Source of the DNA: Lysobacterales bacterium
GTDB taxonomy: Bacteria > Pseudomonadota > Gammaproteobacteria > Xanthomonadales > SZUA-38
Direction: 5' to 3'
Length of the DNA: 64,000 nucleotides
NCBI GenBank assembly: GCA_028285525.1
Contig: JANQOZ010000090.1
Coordinates: forward strand, 1 to 64,000
Both the position numbers and the translations under genes were made by a program. Shown here piece by piece: positions 25,385-34,257 of this stretch (position 1 is its first letter; each line of letters begins with the position of its first letter). Under the pieces are notes generated by a model. The model saw nothing but the letters and a program-made list of their open reading frames with translations, was not told the origin of the DNA and did not search any database.

Positions 25385-28300
25385 TCAAAATTCAAACCTC
25401 ACACCGGCGTTCACCGTCCAGCGTGAAAAGCCGCTCAGGCCTAGAATATTTCGGTATTGCAGAAACGCCTGCTTACCGTTGGCGCCGACAAACACCAGCC
25501 CCAGTCCCGCGCTGGCGTAATTCCGGTCAGGGCTGTCTGCCTCGACCATGAAGCTGGCGCCGACGGGCGCGCCCAGAATCTGACTGTTCACATCGCTGTC
25601 GTCGTTAGCGGTTTCGTGCAGATATGAAACGTCGAACGTCGGCGTCAAAATTCCCCGGGACAGGCTGATGATCTTGGACACGCTCAGGTTGGCGCTCAGG
25701 ATCAGCGACTCGACGTTCTGCTCGTTATAGTTGAGCGCGAGGTCGGTTCCCGATTCGCTGAAGGCATCGATGTCCGCGTCAACGAGGCTGATGCTCCCGC
25801 TGGGCGTGAAGTTCCAGCTCCCCGAGTTGTAGTTGTAGCCCACCGAAAGCGCTGCCGCGAGCATGTCCGCATCGGTCGCTCCGGTCGCCGTATCGTCGAC
25901 CGTCAGGTCACCGATGGTGAAGCCGATTGGCCGCACCTGGTCAAAATCCACGTTGCCGAAGCTCAGCAGCCCGTCGACATACAGTCGATCGGTGGGATAG
26001 TAGTTGGCAAACAGATGCAGCATCGTACTGTCGGACTCGAGCGTTCCACCGCCCTGAATGTCCGAATCGAAGTTGCTGTAGCCCAGGGCCGCACCTCCGA
26101 TAAAGCGAGAGCTGAACCGGTAGTCGACCCCCATCGTTATGCCGCGGGTATCGAAGTCGAAGCCCAGCTCACGGGTGGTTGGATCGCGGTCACCGCCGCT
26201 GATGGTGCCGTTGATGAAAAAAGCCCACGGCTTGACGAGCCCGGAGGAATCGATGGCGGGCTCTTCACCCCCAGCCTGCATGAAGCTCAGCGGCATCATC
26301 TCGTTCCCGTAGCGGAACGCCAGACCGTCGACGTTGAACGTGCCGCCGTTGGCCGCACCCTGGTTTTGCCGGTTCTGGTTAAAGCGGGCAAACAGATTGC
26401 TGAACTGCGTGGTCGACGCTTCTACCAGCGACGTGTGTTGCGTTGTGGTGGGTGCACCGACAATCGCGCGAATCACGTCGGCCACCTCACCGCCTCGGCC
26501 GTCGCCGAGCGCGTCGGAAATTTCCCGGCACAGATCAAGCACGAGCCCCGGTGGCGGATTGGCGCAAAGCTCCGCCGTTGGGGCCAGGTTGTTGGTCACC
26601 AGGGGGTCGTCGATGTCCCCCAGCGTTGACGTGAGCTGCTGCTCCAGATCCTCCGCTGTCGGGGTCAGCCGAACGCTTGTCTGCTCGCTGTCGCTGTTAT
26701 CGCTGACGTCGTCGTCAAGGCTACCACCCGTGAACTGAACCTCAACGAGGAACGACAGATCACCCGGCTCCGGCGGTGCCGTGACGGAAAAGGTAATGAG
26801 GTTTTCGGTGTCGGGCGAGAGCACGCCCTGGGATCGACAGATGAACTGCTGGCCCTCAACGCCGCAGCTCAGCAGCTCCGGCGCCACAATATTGCCGGGG
26901 ACCACCCCGGGCGGCAAATCGCCGGTGATCGCAAAATCGGTTGCTGAGCCGGGACCCAGGTTGACGAGGGAAATCAGATAATCAAACGGCTCTTCGGTCA
27001 GCACCGGATCGGCGCTGTCGTCGATGCTGATCGAGAGATTGACCGGCAGCGCATCACCGACCACCGTCGTTGTCGCTGTGGCGCTGTTGTTGTCGGTTGC
27101 CGGATCTGCGGTGAGCGTGGCCACCGTTACCCGGTTTTCCACCACGCCGCTGGAAACGGTCACTCGACCGGTTAGGACAATCGGCGCACTGGCTCCGGCC
27201 GCAAGATCACCCATCAGCGCACAATTGACGGACTGAGAGGTGACCTGACAATCCCAGTTGGGCGCGGTGACTTCAGCAACGCTCAGGCCAACCGGCAGCG
27301 AGTCGGTCACCGTCACGCCGCTGGCCGGCTCGTCCCCGAGGTTGGTCACGTCGATGGTGTAGGTCAGAAGATCGCCTCGGCGCGCCGAATTCTGGTCCAC
27401 CGTCTTGGAAATCGCCACGTCCGGACCGGCGTCGGCAACGGTTGTCGTGACGCTGGCGGAGTTATCGGCGGGCGTCGCCTCCGGCTGATCGGAGATCACG
27501 GTCGCGGTGTTGATGAGCTGCCGTGCAGCGGCTGGCGCCTGCACGGTCAGCGTCAGCGACTCGGGGCCGACCTCCGGCTGCACGTTCCCCTCTCGGGCAC
27601 ACTGCACCAGACCCGCGTTGTCGCTGCAGCTCCAGCCCGGGGCGCCGCCCGAGATGAACTGCACGCCGTCCGGCAGCTGATCGCTCACCACAACACCCGT
27701 CGCCTGAGACGGGCCGAGGTTTTCGACAGTCAGCAGGTACTGGAACTGCTGGCCGGCGGCCACCGTGGCCGGGAGACTGGTCTTGGTCAGCACCAGATCC
27801 ACGGTGTCGACGCCGCCGACGTTGACCTGGACGGTCTGCCGGTCGTTCGTGGGATTCACGTCGTTCTGGTCGGAGCTGACCCTTGCCGTGTTGCTGATCT
27901 GCCCTGCTTCCACGGCCCTGACGCTGATGGTCAACGTCGGCGTTTGGTTATCGGCGGCCAGCGGCTCACCCAGGTAGTCACAGCCGATGTTGTTCTGGAA
28001 CTGCTGGCAGGACCAGTCCCGGCCGCCGACCGATTGGATCATCAGCCCCGGCGCAATCGCGTCGCTCACGACAATACCGCTGGCGGTGCCCAGGGCATTC
28101 CTGACCACAATCCCAAAGCTGAAGTCTTCGCCAACCTCTACCTCGTCCCGGCTGACGGTTTTGGTCACCGAAAGATCAACGTCAGCCCCGACGCGCGTGG
28201 TTTCACTCAGCAGGTCCGGTCCAAACTCATCAGAGCCGATCTCCACGTCGGTGTTAATGATGCCGGGCTGCTCTGGCGCCGTGAGGTCCAATGTGACGGT

Positions 28301-31162
28301 TGTTGTGGTGTTGATCGGCAGCGGACCAGGATTGAAACAATCCACGGTGTTCCCGCCGATCTGATCGCCTTTGTCCAGGACGCCAAAGAGCGTGCAGGTC
28401 CAGCCGCTGCCGCCCTTGACCGCCGTGGAGCCGTTGAAGGTCACGCCGGGATCGAGCCGGAATACCGCAAAGAGGTTCGTGGCCGATACCGGCCCCTGGT
28501 TGGTCAGCGTGGCGCTGAAATTAAACTGTCCTTCAGGCTCCACAGGATCCGGATCGTCAGCAAGCGTCGTCACGATTGTTGTCATCGGCGGCGCGTTGAC
28601 CACCACCGTAGCCGTGGCGCTGTTGTTGCCAAGGACCGGGTCGGGCGCTGCCGCCGCGGCCGAGACCGTTGCCGAGTTGCTCGCGGTTCCCGGGGACACG
28701 GCTTCCACCGTAATCGCGATCTGTGAAGTGCCCCCGTTCGCAAGCGGCCCGGTGCCGGCCCAGGTGCAGCTCACGTCGGAGCCCACGGTGGTGCAGGTAA
28801 AGTCGGCCGCCACCACCGAACTGAAGCTCGTTTGAGCCGGCAGCGTATCCGTCACGGTGAAGCCGTCGGCGGGTGCCGGTCCATTGTTGGTGACGGTCAG
28901 GTTCCAGTCGAAAAAATCGCCGACTGTCGCCGTTGAAACGCTGGCGCCCTTCGCAAGCGCGAGATCTGCACCGGGGTTCACCGTGACGTCGACCGTCCCG
29001 GTATCGTTGGTCGGTGTCGGATCAATGGCCGGCGGCGTCAGGTCGACCGTCGCGGTGTTGCTGGTCAGTCCGTCACTCTGCGCCGTGACGTTCAGGTCCA
29101 CGCTGGCCGTCGCCCCGTTGGCAAGACCGGGGCCGCTGTAGGTGCAGGTCACCGTACCGGCGGCTTCCGTGCAGGAAAACTCCGCGCCGCTGAATCCATC
29201 GTAAGAGACACCACTGGGCAGCGTGTCGGTGACGGTGAACGCGGTGGCCGTATCGGGGCCTGCATTGCTCACGGCGAGGGTGTAGCTGAAGGGGCTGCCT
29301 ACGTCCACGGTGGATACGCTGGCGGTCTTAGCCAGCGACAGGTCCGCGGTGCCGGCGATGACAACGTTCGCCGTGTCGTTGTTGTTGGTCGGGTTGGTGT
29401 CGATAGTCGGCCCGGCCAAGGTCAGGTCGGCGGTGTTGACGGTCGAGCCGGCGCCGGTCGCGGTCACCACCAGGTCGATCACGTCCGACGCCCCGTTCAG
29501 CAGCACGTCAGGACTGTCGGTGTAGTTGCACACCACGGTGCCGCCCGTGTCCACACACGTATAGAGGCTGGTGGGACCGGAGACGAAGCTGACCTCCGGA
29601 GGCAGCGTGTCGGTGATGGTGTACTCGGTCTTGTCGATGTCGACCGGGCCGTTGTTGGCAACGGTCAGCGAATAGGTGAACTGGTTCCCGACGTTGGTAT
29701 TCGACACCGACGCCGTCTTGGTCAGGCTGAGATCGGTGGCGGGAGCAATCACAACATCGATTGGCGTCGGGCTGCTGGAGTTGGCCAGGTTGTCCGCAAA
29801 CGCCCCCGGGAAGACGGTGAAAAGATTGACCCCCTGACCGGACGGCGCATTGAACGTGATGGTGACCGGCGGCGTGGTCTGACCCGGCAGCAGGTCGATA
29901 CCAAAGTCGCAGACTGCACCTGACCCCGACCCTTTCTGGCCGACAGCACGTTCGCGCTTCCCGCCGCCTTTGCGGTTTTGCGGACCAAAGCCCATGCAGC
30001 TCCAGTTGGCGCCTGCACCGCCGACAAACGTGGTCGTGCCGGTTAACACGTTGTCGTCGCCAAACAGATCAAAAACGACGTTGCGCGCTGGAGCGGGGCC
30101 GGTGTTGGTGACCGTGGCGACAAACTCCATCGGTGCGCCGAACGCTACGGGCTGGTTGGTCGGCGGCGTGACGCTGAAGTCGAGAAACGCGCTGGTGTCA
30201 CCGCTGATGGTGAGTGGTCCAGCCGTCAGCACGGTATCGTTGACGTCAGGAATCACGGTGGCCGTAGTCGAGAACTGCTGCGCTCCGAAAGGCGCCACCA
30301 CGGGCAGTTGCAACGTCACCTGAGCGCCTGGCAGCAGACTGCCGGCCGTATAGTCACAGTTCAGCAGATCCGTCTGCACCTCCACGCAGTTGAAGTTGGC
30401 ATCGGAGAACGCCTGCGGCAAAAAGATGCCATTGGAACCCGTGAAACTGATGGTAAACGGGTTGGCGATGGCCCCAACGCTGGTGTTCTGAACCGTCACT
30501 TCCAGGTCCACCGGGTCCTGTGGCGCCGGATTCATCGGATTGGCCGCGGCGGTATAGGCGAGCTCTGCGCCCCCCGGCGCCAGCACCGTGACCGACGCGG
30601 TGGCGGGAATGATGCCGGGCAGCCGTGTCGATCCAATTTGCAGATCCAGGGAACCGGGTAGGCCTTTGGAGCCAACTTCCGCCGTCAACGAAAAGGTGCT
30701 GACTCCTTCGATCAGCGTGCCGGACGCGGGCGTGCAGGTGAACGGGCTGAAGTTTCCGCAGGTCCAGGTCTGGCCCTGAGAGTCGACCGGATTTTGGGTG
30801 CCGGGCACCAGATCTCCGAAGATCGCGCCTTTCTGAAAGGCCTTGTTTTGCTGTCCAGTCTGGCCGGAGAACTGACCATCAAGGGAAAAACCCGTCAGGT
30901 CGCCTTGACCAGTGGGCCGGTCAATGGTGATCGTGTAACTGACGGTTTCAAAAAATTCGCCGTTCACGACCGTCGGATTGACGCTCAGCCCCAGCGATAG
31001 CGAGCCGGTGCCCTTTTGAGCAGCGCCCGCGAATGCCAGCCGGGTAGGCTCGCGTTCGTCAAACCGCTGCGCCGCGGCCGACCCATAAACACCCAGCCCG
31101 CCGCAGAAAACGGCAACGGCCAACCAAAAATGACCCGACTTTCTTTTCGAATGCCCCTGCAT
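25385..31162 (-). CDS. Giant DUF11-repeat autotransporter
   Basis: 1,925 aa. A signal peptide (hydrophobic core about 13-30, then AAAQ) is followed by some ten or eleven DUF11-type Ig-like repeats. Their shared pattern is DLxLxKTAS..VG..F.Y.LTVxNxGPxxATxxxVTDTLPxGV, ending in a W/F-S-C...C segment. Then come a helical linker (about 1600-1660, VEASTTQFSNLFARFNQNR) and a C-terminal autotransporter beta-barrel of about 290 residues ending in RFEF, with terminal Phe as in outer-membrane proteins. It should present the repeats on the cell surface. ATG 31162 is chosen because AGGGA lies 6 nt upstream; a longer frame to 31210 adds a poor n-region. TATACT at 31202-31207 on the minus strand is a possible -10, with no clear -35. 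Function (adhesin, matrix protein) is inferred. Confidence 0.87.
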   Translation of the reverse strand: MQGHSKRKSGHFWLAVAVFCGGLGVYGSAAAQRFDEREPTRLAFAGAAQKGTGSLSLGLSVNPTVVNGEFFETVSYTITIDRPTGQGDLTGFSLDGQFSGQTGQQNKAFQKGAIFGDLVPGTQNPVDSQGQTWTCGNFSPFTCTPASGTLIEGVSTFSLTAEVGSKGLPGSLDLQIGSTRLPGIIPATASVTVLAPGGAELAYTAAANPMNPAPQDPVDLEVTVQNTSVGAIANPFTISFTGSNGIFLPQAFSDANFNCVEVQTDLLNCDYTAGSLLPGAQVTLQLPVVAPFGAQQFSTTATVIPDVNDTVLTAGPLTISGDTSAFLDFSVTPPTNQPVAFGAPMEFVATVTNTGPAPARNVVFDLFGDDNVLTGTTTFVGGAGANWSCMGFGPQNRKGGGKRERAVGQKGSGSGAVCDFGIDLLPGQTTPPVTITFNAPSGQGVNLFTVFPGAFADNLANSSSPTPIDVVIAPATDLSLTKTASVSNTNVGNQFTYSLTVANNGPVDIDKTEYTITDTLPPEVSFVSGPTSLYTCVDTGGTVVCNYTDSPDVLLNGASDVIDLVVTATGAGSTVNTADLTLAGPTIDTNPTNNNDTANVVIAGTADLSLAKTASVSTVDVGSPFSYTLAVSNAGPDTATAFTVTDTLPSGVSYDGFSGAEFSCTEAAGTVTCTYSGPGLANGATASVDLNVTAQSDGLTSNTATVDLTPPAIDPTPTNDTGTVDVTVNPGADLALAKGASVSTATVGDFFDWNLTVTNNGPAPADGFTVTDTLPAQTSFSSVVAADFTCTTVGSDVSCTWAGTGPLANGGTSQIAITVEAVSPGTASNSATVSAAAAAPDPVLGNNSATATVVVNAPPMTTIVTTLADDPDPVEPEGQFNFSATLTNQGPVSATNLFAVFRLDPGVTFNGSTAVKGGSGWTCTLFGVLDKGDQIGGNTVDCFNPGPLPINTTTTVTLDLTAPEQPGIINTDVEIGSDEFGPDLLSETTRVGADVDLSVTKTVSRDEVEVGEDFSFGIVVRNALGTASGIVVSDAIAPGLMIQSVGGRDWSCQQFQNNIGCDYLGEPLAADNQTPTLTISVRAVEAGQISNTARVSSDQNDVNPTNDRQTVQVNVGGVDTVDLVLTKTSLPATVAAGQQFQYLLTVENLGPSQATGVVVSDQLPDGVQFISGGAPGWSCSDNAGLVQCAREGNVQPEVGPESLTLTVQAPAAARQLINTATVISDQPEATPADNSASVTTTVADAGPDVAISKTVDQNSARRGDLLTYTIDVTNLGDEPASGVTVTDSLPVGLSVAEVTAPNWDCQVTSQSVNCALMGDLAAGASAPIVLTGRVTVSSGVVENRVTVATLTADPATDNNSATATTTVVGDALPVNLSISIDDSADPVLTEEPFDYLISLVNLGPGSATDFAITGDLPPGVVPGNIVAPELLSCGVEGQQFICRSQGVLSPDTENLITFSVTAPPEPGDLSFLVEVQFTGGSLDDDVSDNSDSEQTSVRLTPTAEDLEQQLTSTLGDIDDPLVTNNLAPTAELCANPPPGLVLDLCREISDALGDGRGGEVADVIRAIVGAPTTTQHTSLVEASTTQFSNLFARFNQNRQNQGAANGGTFNVDGLAFRYGNEMMPLSFMQAGGEEPAIDSSGLVKPWAFFINGTISGGDRDPTTRELGFDFDTRGITMGVDYRFSSRFIGGAALGYSNFDSDIQGGGTLESDSTMLHLFANYYPTDRLYVDGLLSFGNVDFDQVRPIGFTIGDLTVDDTATGATDADMLAAALSVGYNYNSGSWNFTPSGSISLVDADIDAFSESGTDLALNYNEQNVESLILSANLSVSKIISLSRGILTPTFDVSYLHETANDDSDVNSQILGAPVGASFMVEADSPDRNYASAGLGLVFVGANGKQAFLQYRNILGLSGFSRWTVNAGVRFEF

Positions 31163-31320
31163 AACGTCCCTGATCCCCTGGCAAACGCTCTTTATCATTT
31201 CAGTATACAACGCAAAAACGCGCTGGCTATCTCATCAATAACGCCAAAAAATGGCTTGCCCCTCAGAGGTTAAGCTCACAAACTCCACTTTTAACATCAC
31301 CGCTCACAGGATTAGGCGAC

Positions 31321-31941
31321 ATGGTTCTCAACATCGCAAAACGCGCTCTGGGCGCATTCGCAGCCAGTATTTTGTTGCTGCCGCTGGCCTCGCCAGCCAT
31401 GGAATGTGTCGTGGAGACGCCGGTTTATCCCGACGCGCACTACCCTCAGGTGAAGTTCACAACCAGTCACGGGGATTTTGTTGTCGAGCTGAATCGCCGC
31501 CGCGCGCCGGTGACCGTTAACAATTTTTTGCGTTACGTCGAGGCTGAGGCCTACAACAACACCCTGTTCCATCGCGTGATTGCGGAATTTGTGGTGCAGG
31601 GCGGCGGCTACCACCCCGACCTGAGTCAGGTCGACGAAGGGGCTGAGATTCTCAACGAATCCGGCAACGGGCTCGCCAACCGGACGCGCTCGATCGCCAT
31701 GGCCCGCCACGACGACCCCCACAGCGCCACGTCGCAGTTCTTCTTCAACATGAAGGACAACGAAAGCCTCGATCCCAATCGGAAAAACTGGGGCTACACG
31801 GTGTTCGGCGAAGTGATCGAAGGCTGGGACGTCGTCGAGACGATCAGTCAGGTACCCACCGGCTTTTCGGAACAGCTGGGCGCCACCGACGTGCCGACCA
31901 CCAACGCCATCATTCGCAAAGTTGAGCTTATGGCGCCTTAG
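31321..31941 (+). CDS. Periplasmic cyclophilin-type peptidyl-prolyl cis-trans isomerase
   Basis: 206 aa, catalysing proline isomerisation during periplasmic protein folding. Signal peptide at residues 1-24 (LGAFAASILLLPLASPA). Cyclophilin core: VKFTTSHGDFVVELN, VNNFLRYVEA, the active-site FHRVIAEFVVQGGG, then IAMARHDDPHSATSQFFFN and YTVFGEVIEGWDVV. The catalytic Arg is present (FHRVI). It is divergent from the autotransporter gene, and its 3' end overlaps the convergent kinase gene by 14 bp. Confidence 0.92.
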   Translation: MVLNIAKRALGAFAASILLLPLASPAMECVVETPVYPDAHYPQVKFTTSHGDFVVELNRRRAPVTVNNFLRYVEAEAYNNTLFHRVIAEFVVQGGGYHPDLSQVDEGAEILNESGNGLANRTRSIAMARHDDPHSATSQFFFNMKDNESLDPNRKNWGYTVFGEVIEGWDVVETISQVPTGFSEQLGATDVPTTNAIIRKVELMAP

Positions 31942-32452
31942 CCCGAGCTTCCCACTTACCTAGCCCGTAGCGATCGAAAGCGCGGGCAAAAGGAGTCAGC
32001 AGCAGACGCCGAAGCGACCCGGGAGGAAGATAGAGACTCGAGGCAAAGTCAATCAGGTAGCACCGGCCTTCGGGATCGACCAGCACGTTGCCCTGATTGC
32101 GTAAGTCCAGGTGGTAAACCCCGCGGGCGTGCATGTCCGCGACCACCCGGCGCAGGTGTTTGATCACCACCGAACCGTCGATCGCCAGTCGCTCGTTGCT
32201 GATCCGCTCGCTTTCGATGAAACGCAGGGACAGCCGCAGCGGGTCGGCGTCAGGCACCAGTTCGGGGACGCCGGCAATTCCTTCCAGCCGCCGGTAGGCG
32301 CGCCTTTCGCGGGCGAGCAGGAAACGGCCGAGCATCCGAATCAACGTGTTGCGCTTCTCGTAGCTTTTGACGACCACCTGGCCCTCTGGGCCATCCTCAA
32401 GATAGACGGTGCCGTTGGCCCAGCCGCCTTCGTTGAGGATTTTGCGGCTCAT
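31928..32452 (-). CDS. Small RIO/WaaP (Kdo-kinase)-like kinase
   Basis: 174 aa with a minimal kinase core and no membrane segment. The nucleotide lysine is likely in VVVKSYEKR; the catalytic loop reads YHLDLRNQGNVLVD (HxDLRxxN, the form of LPS core and RIO kinases); the metal site is YLIDFASSLY. It lacks the C-lobe extensions of eukaryotic-type kinases. It could phosphorylate LPS heptose/Kdo or a protein. It overlaps the CRTAC1 gene by 4 bp (ATGA), so it belongs to the cytochrome operon and is its last gene. Confidence 0.78.
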   Translation of the reverse strand: MSRKILNEGGWANGTVYLEDGPEGQVVVKSYEKRNTLIRMLGRFLLARERRAYRRLEGIAGVPELVPDADPLRLSLRFIESERISNERLAIDGSVVIKHLRRVVADMHARGVYHLDLRNQGNVLVDPEGRCYLIDFASSLYLPPGSLRRLLLTPFARAFDRYGLGKWEARAKAP

Positions 32453-34257
32453 GGCGCCGCCGGGTGCACAAGAACCATCGTTTCTCCCGCCTGGACGTCT
32501 TCACGGACCGACATGATGCCATCAGGCCAGCGCACCCGAACGCGAACCGGGCTGGGACCCATCGCAAAAAGCTGGCTGAGGTCGAACTGCGACAGATAGC
32601 TCCGCGTTCGGCTGATTTCGCGTCGCTGCAGGCGGTCGCCCGACTCCACTTCGACGATCGCCCCGAGCGCCTCGGTATTGGGGTGTGCTCCCACGAGCCT
32701 GAGCCGGAAGTGGCGATCCGCCTGCGGCGTCTCGTTGACCAGCAGCCTCGGCCGACCTCCCACCTCCGCCAGCAGTAGATCCAGATCGCCGTCACCGTCG
32801 ATGTCCGCCGCCGCTGCCCCGCGGCCGGCCAGCGCGTTGGTCAGGTCACCGCTGCCAACCGCCGGCACGGGCACAAAAGGCCGGGAACAGGCCTGGCCGC
32901 AATTCCAAAACAGCTGCACGGGCTGCTCAAACTGCTGGCTCGGCTGGACACGATTGATCAGATTCTCGACGTGGCCGTTCACCTGCAGCAGATCCTCCCG
33001 CCCGTCGCCGTCAAGGTCGGCAAAGAACAGCCCAAAGGTCAGCGCCTGACGGCTGGCAGGTCCGATACCGCTGATGATCGCGTTGTCCGCGAACTGCGCG
33101 CCTTCTCCTTCCGAGACATAAAAGGACGTCATCTCGTTGGCGAAATTGCCGACCGCCAGCGCCAGGTTGCCGCTCGCCAGGCTCCAGGTGGCGTCGACCC
33201 CCATCGCGCCGGTCGACTTGCCGGTATTGTCGAAGGCAACGCCGCTGCTCTGCCCCTCCTCGACGAACCGGCCGCTGCCGTCGTTGACGTAGAGAAAATT
33301 GCGGGTGGTATCGTTGGCGACGAACAGGTCCACGTCGCCGTCGCGATCAAAATCTCGCGGCAGGACGGCCAGCGATTTGGCGCTGCCCTCAGGCACCTCA
33401 TGCAGCCCCGCCGCCGCCGATTGATCGACAAAACTCCCGTCCCCCTGATTGACGTACAGCCTCGGCAGCGAACCGGGGAAGTTGGTTGGCGGGCCGTAAG
33501 CGCGTCCCAGGCCGGCAATCTCGTAGTTGGCCTCCCGGTCCAGCTGCGGACTCCACTGCACGTAGTTGACCACCACCAGATCGGGCCAGCCGTCGGCATT
33601 GACGTCGGTAAAGCTCGCGCCCGTACTCCACGCCTCCTCGATGCCGGCCCCGGCAGCGTCCGGGACTTCCCGGAAACCGGCTCCGCCGAGATTCTCGAAC
33701 AGAAGGTTTGCGCCGACGGTCGTCAGGTAGACATCCGGATCGCCGTCGCCATCCGGATCGCCAACCGCCATGCCCATGACGTAGGCATCGGTGGTCAGGC
33801 CCACCTCAACATCCACGCGCTGAAAGCTGCCCTGACCATCGTTACGGAACAGGCCAACCGTTTGCGCCAGCCGCTCCGTGCCCTCCTCGAAAGGCCACCG
33901 ATTACCGCCGGTCAGCAGAACGTCTGAGTCGCCGTCGAGATCAAAGTCGAGAACCGCTACGCCGCCAACCATGGTTTCGGGCAGATAGCGTTCACCGAAA
34001 GCCCCATTTTCGAACCGAAAATCCAGACCCGCAGCAGCGGCACGCTCAACAAAATAGAAATTCGGCAGCGGCACGGCTGGCGTATCCTGCGTGCTGACCA
34101 GCGGTGCCTCGGGTTCGCTTTCCTCGACGACCTCCTCTTCGGAGGAGTCGCGGGTGAACCACCAGCCGACGCCCGCGAGCAGCACCACGCCGCCCAGCGC
34201 CAGCAGCGAGCGCCGAAACCAGACGCTGATAATGGTGTCGTCGTCAGCTTCAATCAT
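32449..34257 (-). CDS. CRTAC1-family protein (FG-GAP/VCBS repeats with C-terminal ASPIC/UnbV domain)
   Basis: 602 aa, predicted exported and membrane-tethered by an N-terminal helix (about residues 15-34, LLALGGVVLLAGVGWWF). At least six calcium-binding DxDxDG loops indicate a beta-propeller: DFDLDGDSD, DPDGDGDPD, DVNADGWPD, DFDRDGDVD, DLDGDGRED and DIDGDGDLD. The C-terminal ASPIC/UnbV domain is at about 515-600, including GAIVEVESGD and VRVRWPDGIMS. Its start overlaps the cytochrome stop by 8 bp. The family is often found beside TPR and multihaem proteins; its molecular role is not established. Confidence 0.88.
   Translation of the reverse strand: MIEADDDTIISVWFRRSLLALGGVVLLAGVGWWFTRDSSEEEVVEESEPEAPLVSTQDTPAVPLPNFYFVERAAAAGLDFRFENGAFGERYLPETMVGGVAVLDFDLDGDSDVLLTGGNRWPFEEGTERLAQTVGLFRNDGQGSFQRVDVEVGLTTDAYVMGMAVGDPDGDGDPDVYLTTVGANLLFENLGGAGFREVPDAAGAGIEEAWSTGASFTDVNADGWPDLVVVNYVQWSPQLDREANYEIAGLGRAYGPPTNFPGSLPRLYVNQGDGSFVDQSAAAGLHEVPEGSAKSLAVLPRDFDRDGDVDLFVANDTTRNFLYVNDGSGRFVEEGQSSGVAFDNTGKSTGAMGVDATWSLASGNLALAVGNFANEMTSFYVSEGEGAQFADNAIISGIGPASRQALTFGLFFADLDGDGREDLLQVNGHVENLINRVQPSQQFEQPVQLFWNCGQACSRPFVPVPAVGSGDLTNALAGRGAAAADIDGDGDLDLLLAEVGGRPRLLVNETPQADRHFRLRLVGAHPNTEALGAIVEVESGDRLQRREISRTRSYLSQFDLSQLFAMGPSPVRVRVRWPDGIMSVREDVQAGETMVLVHPAAP

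Noticed and set aside
25385..31162. DNA-level tandem repeats or CRISPR-like array within the DUF11 region
   Set aside because: The repetition is protein-level and diverged; no near-identical DNA repeat units with spacers are visible.
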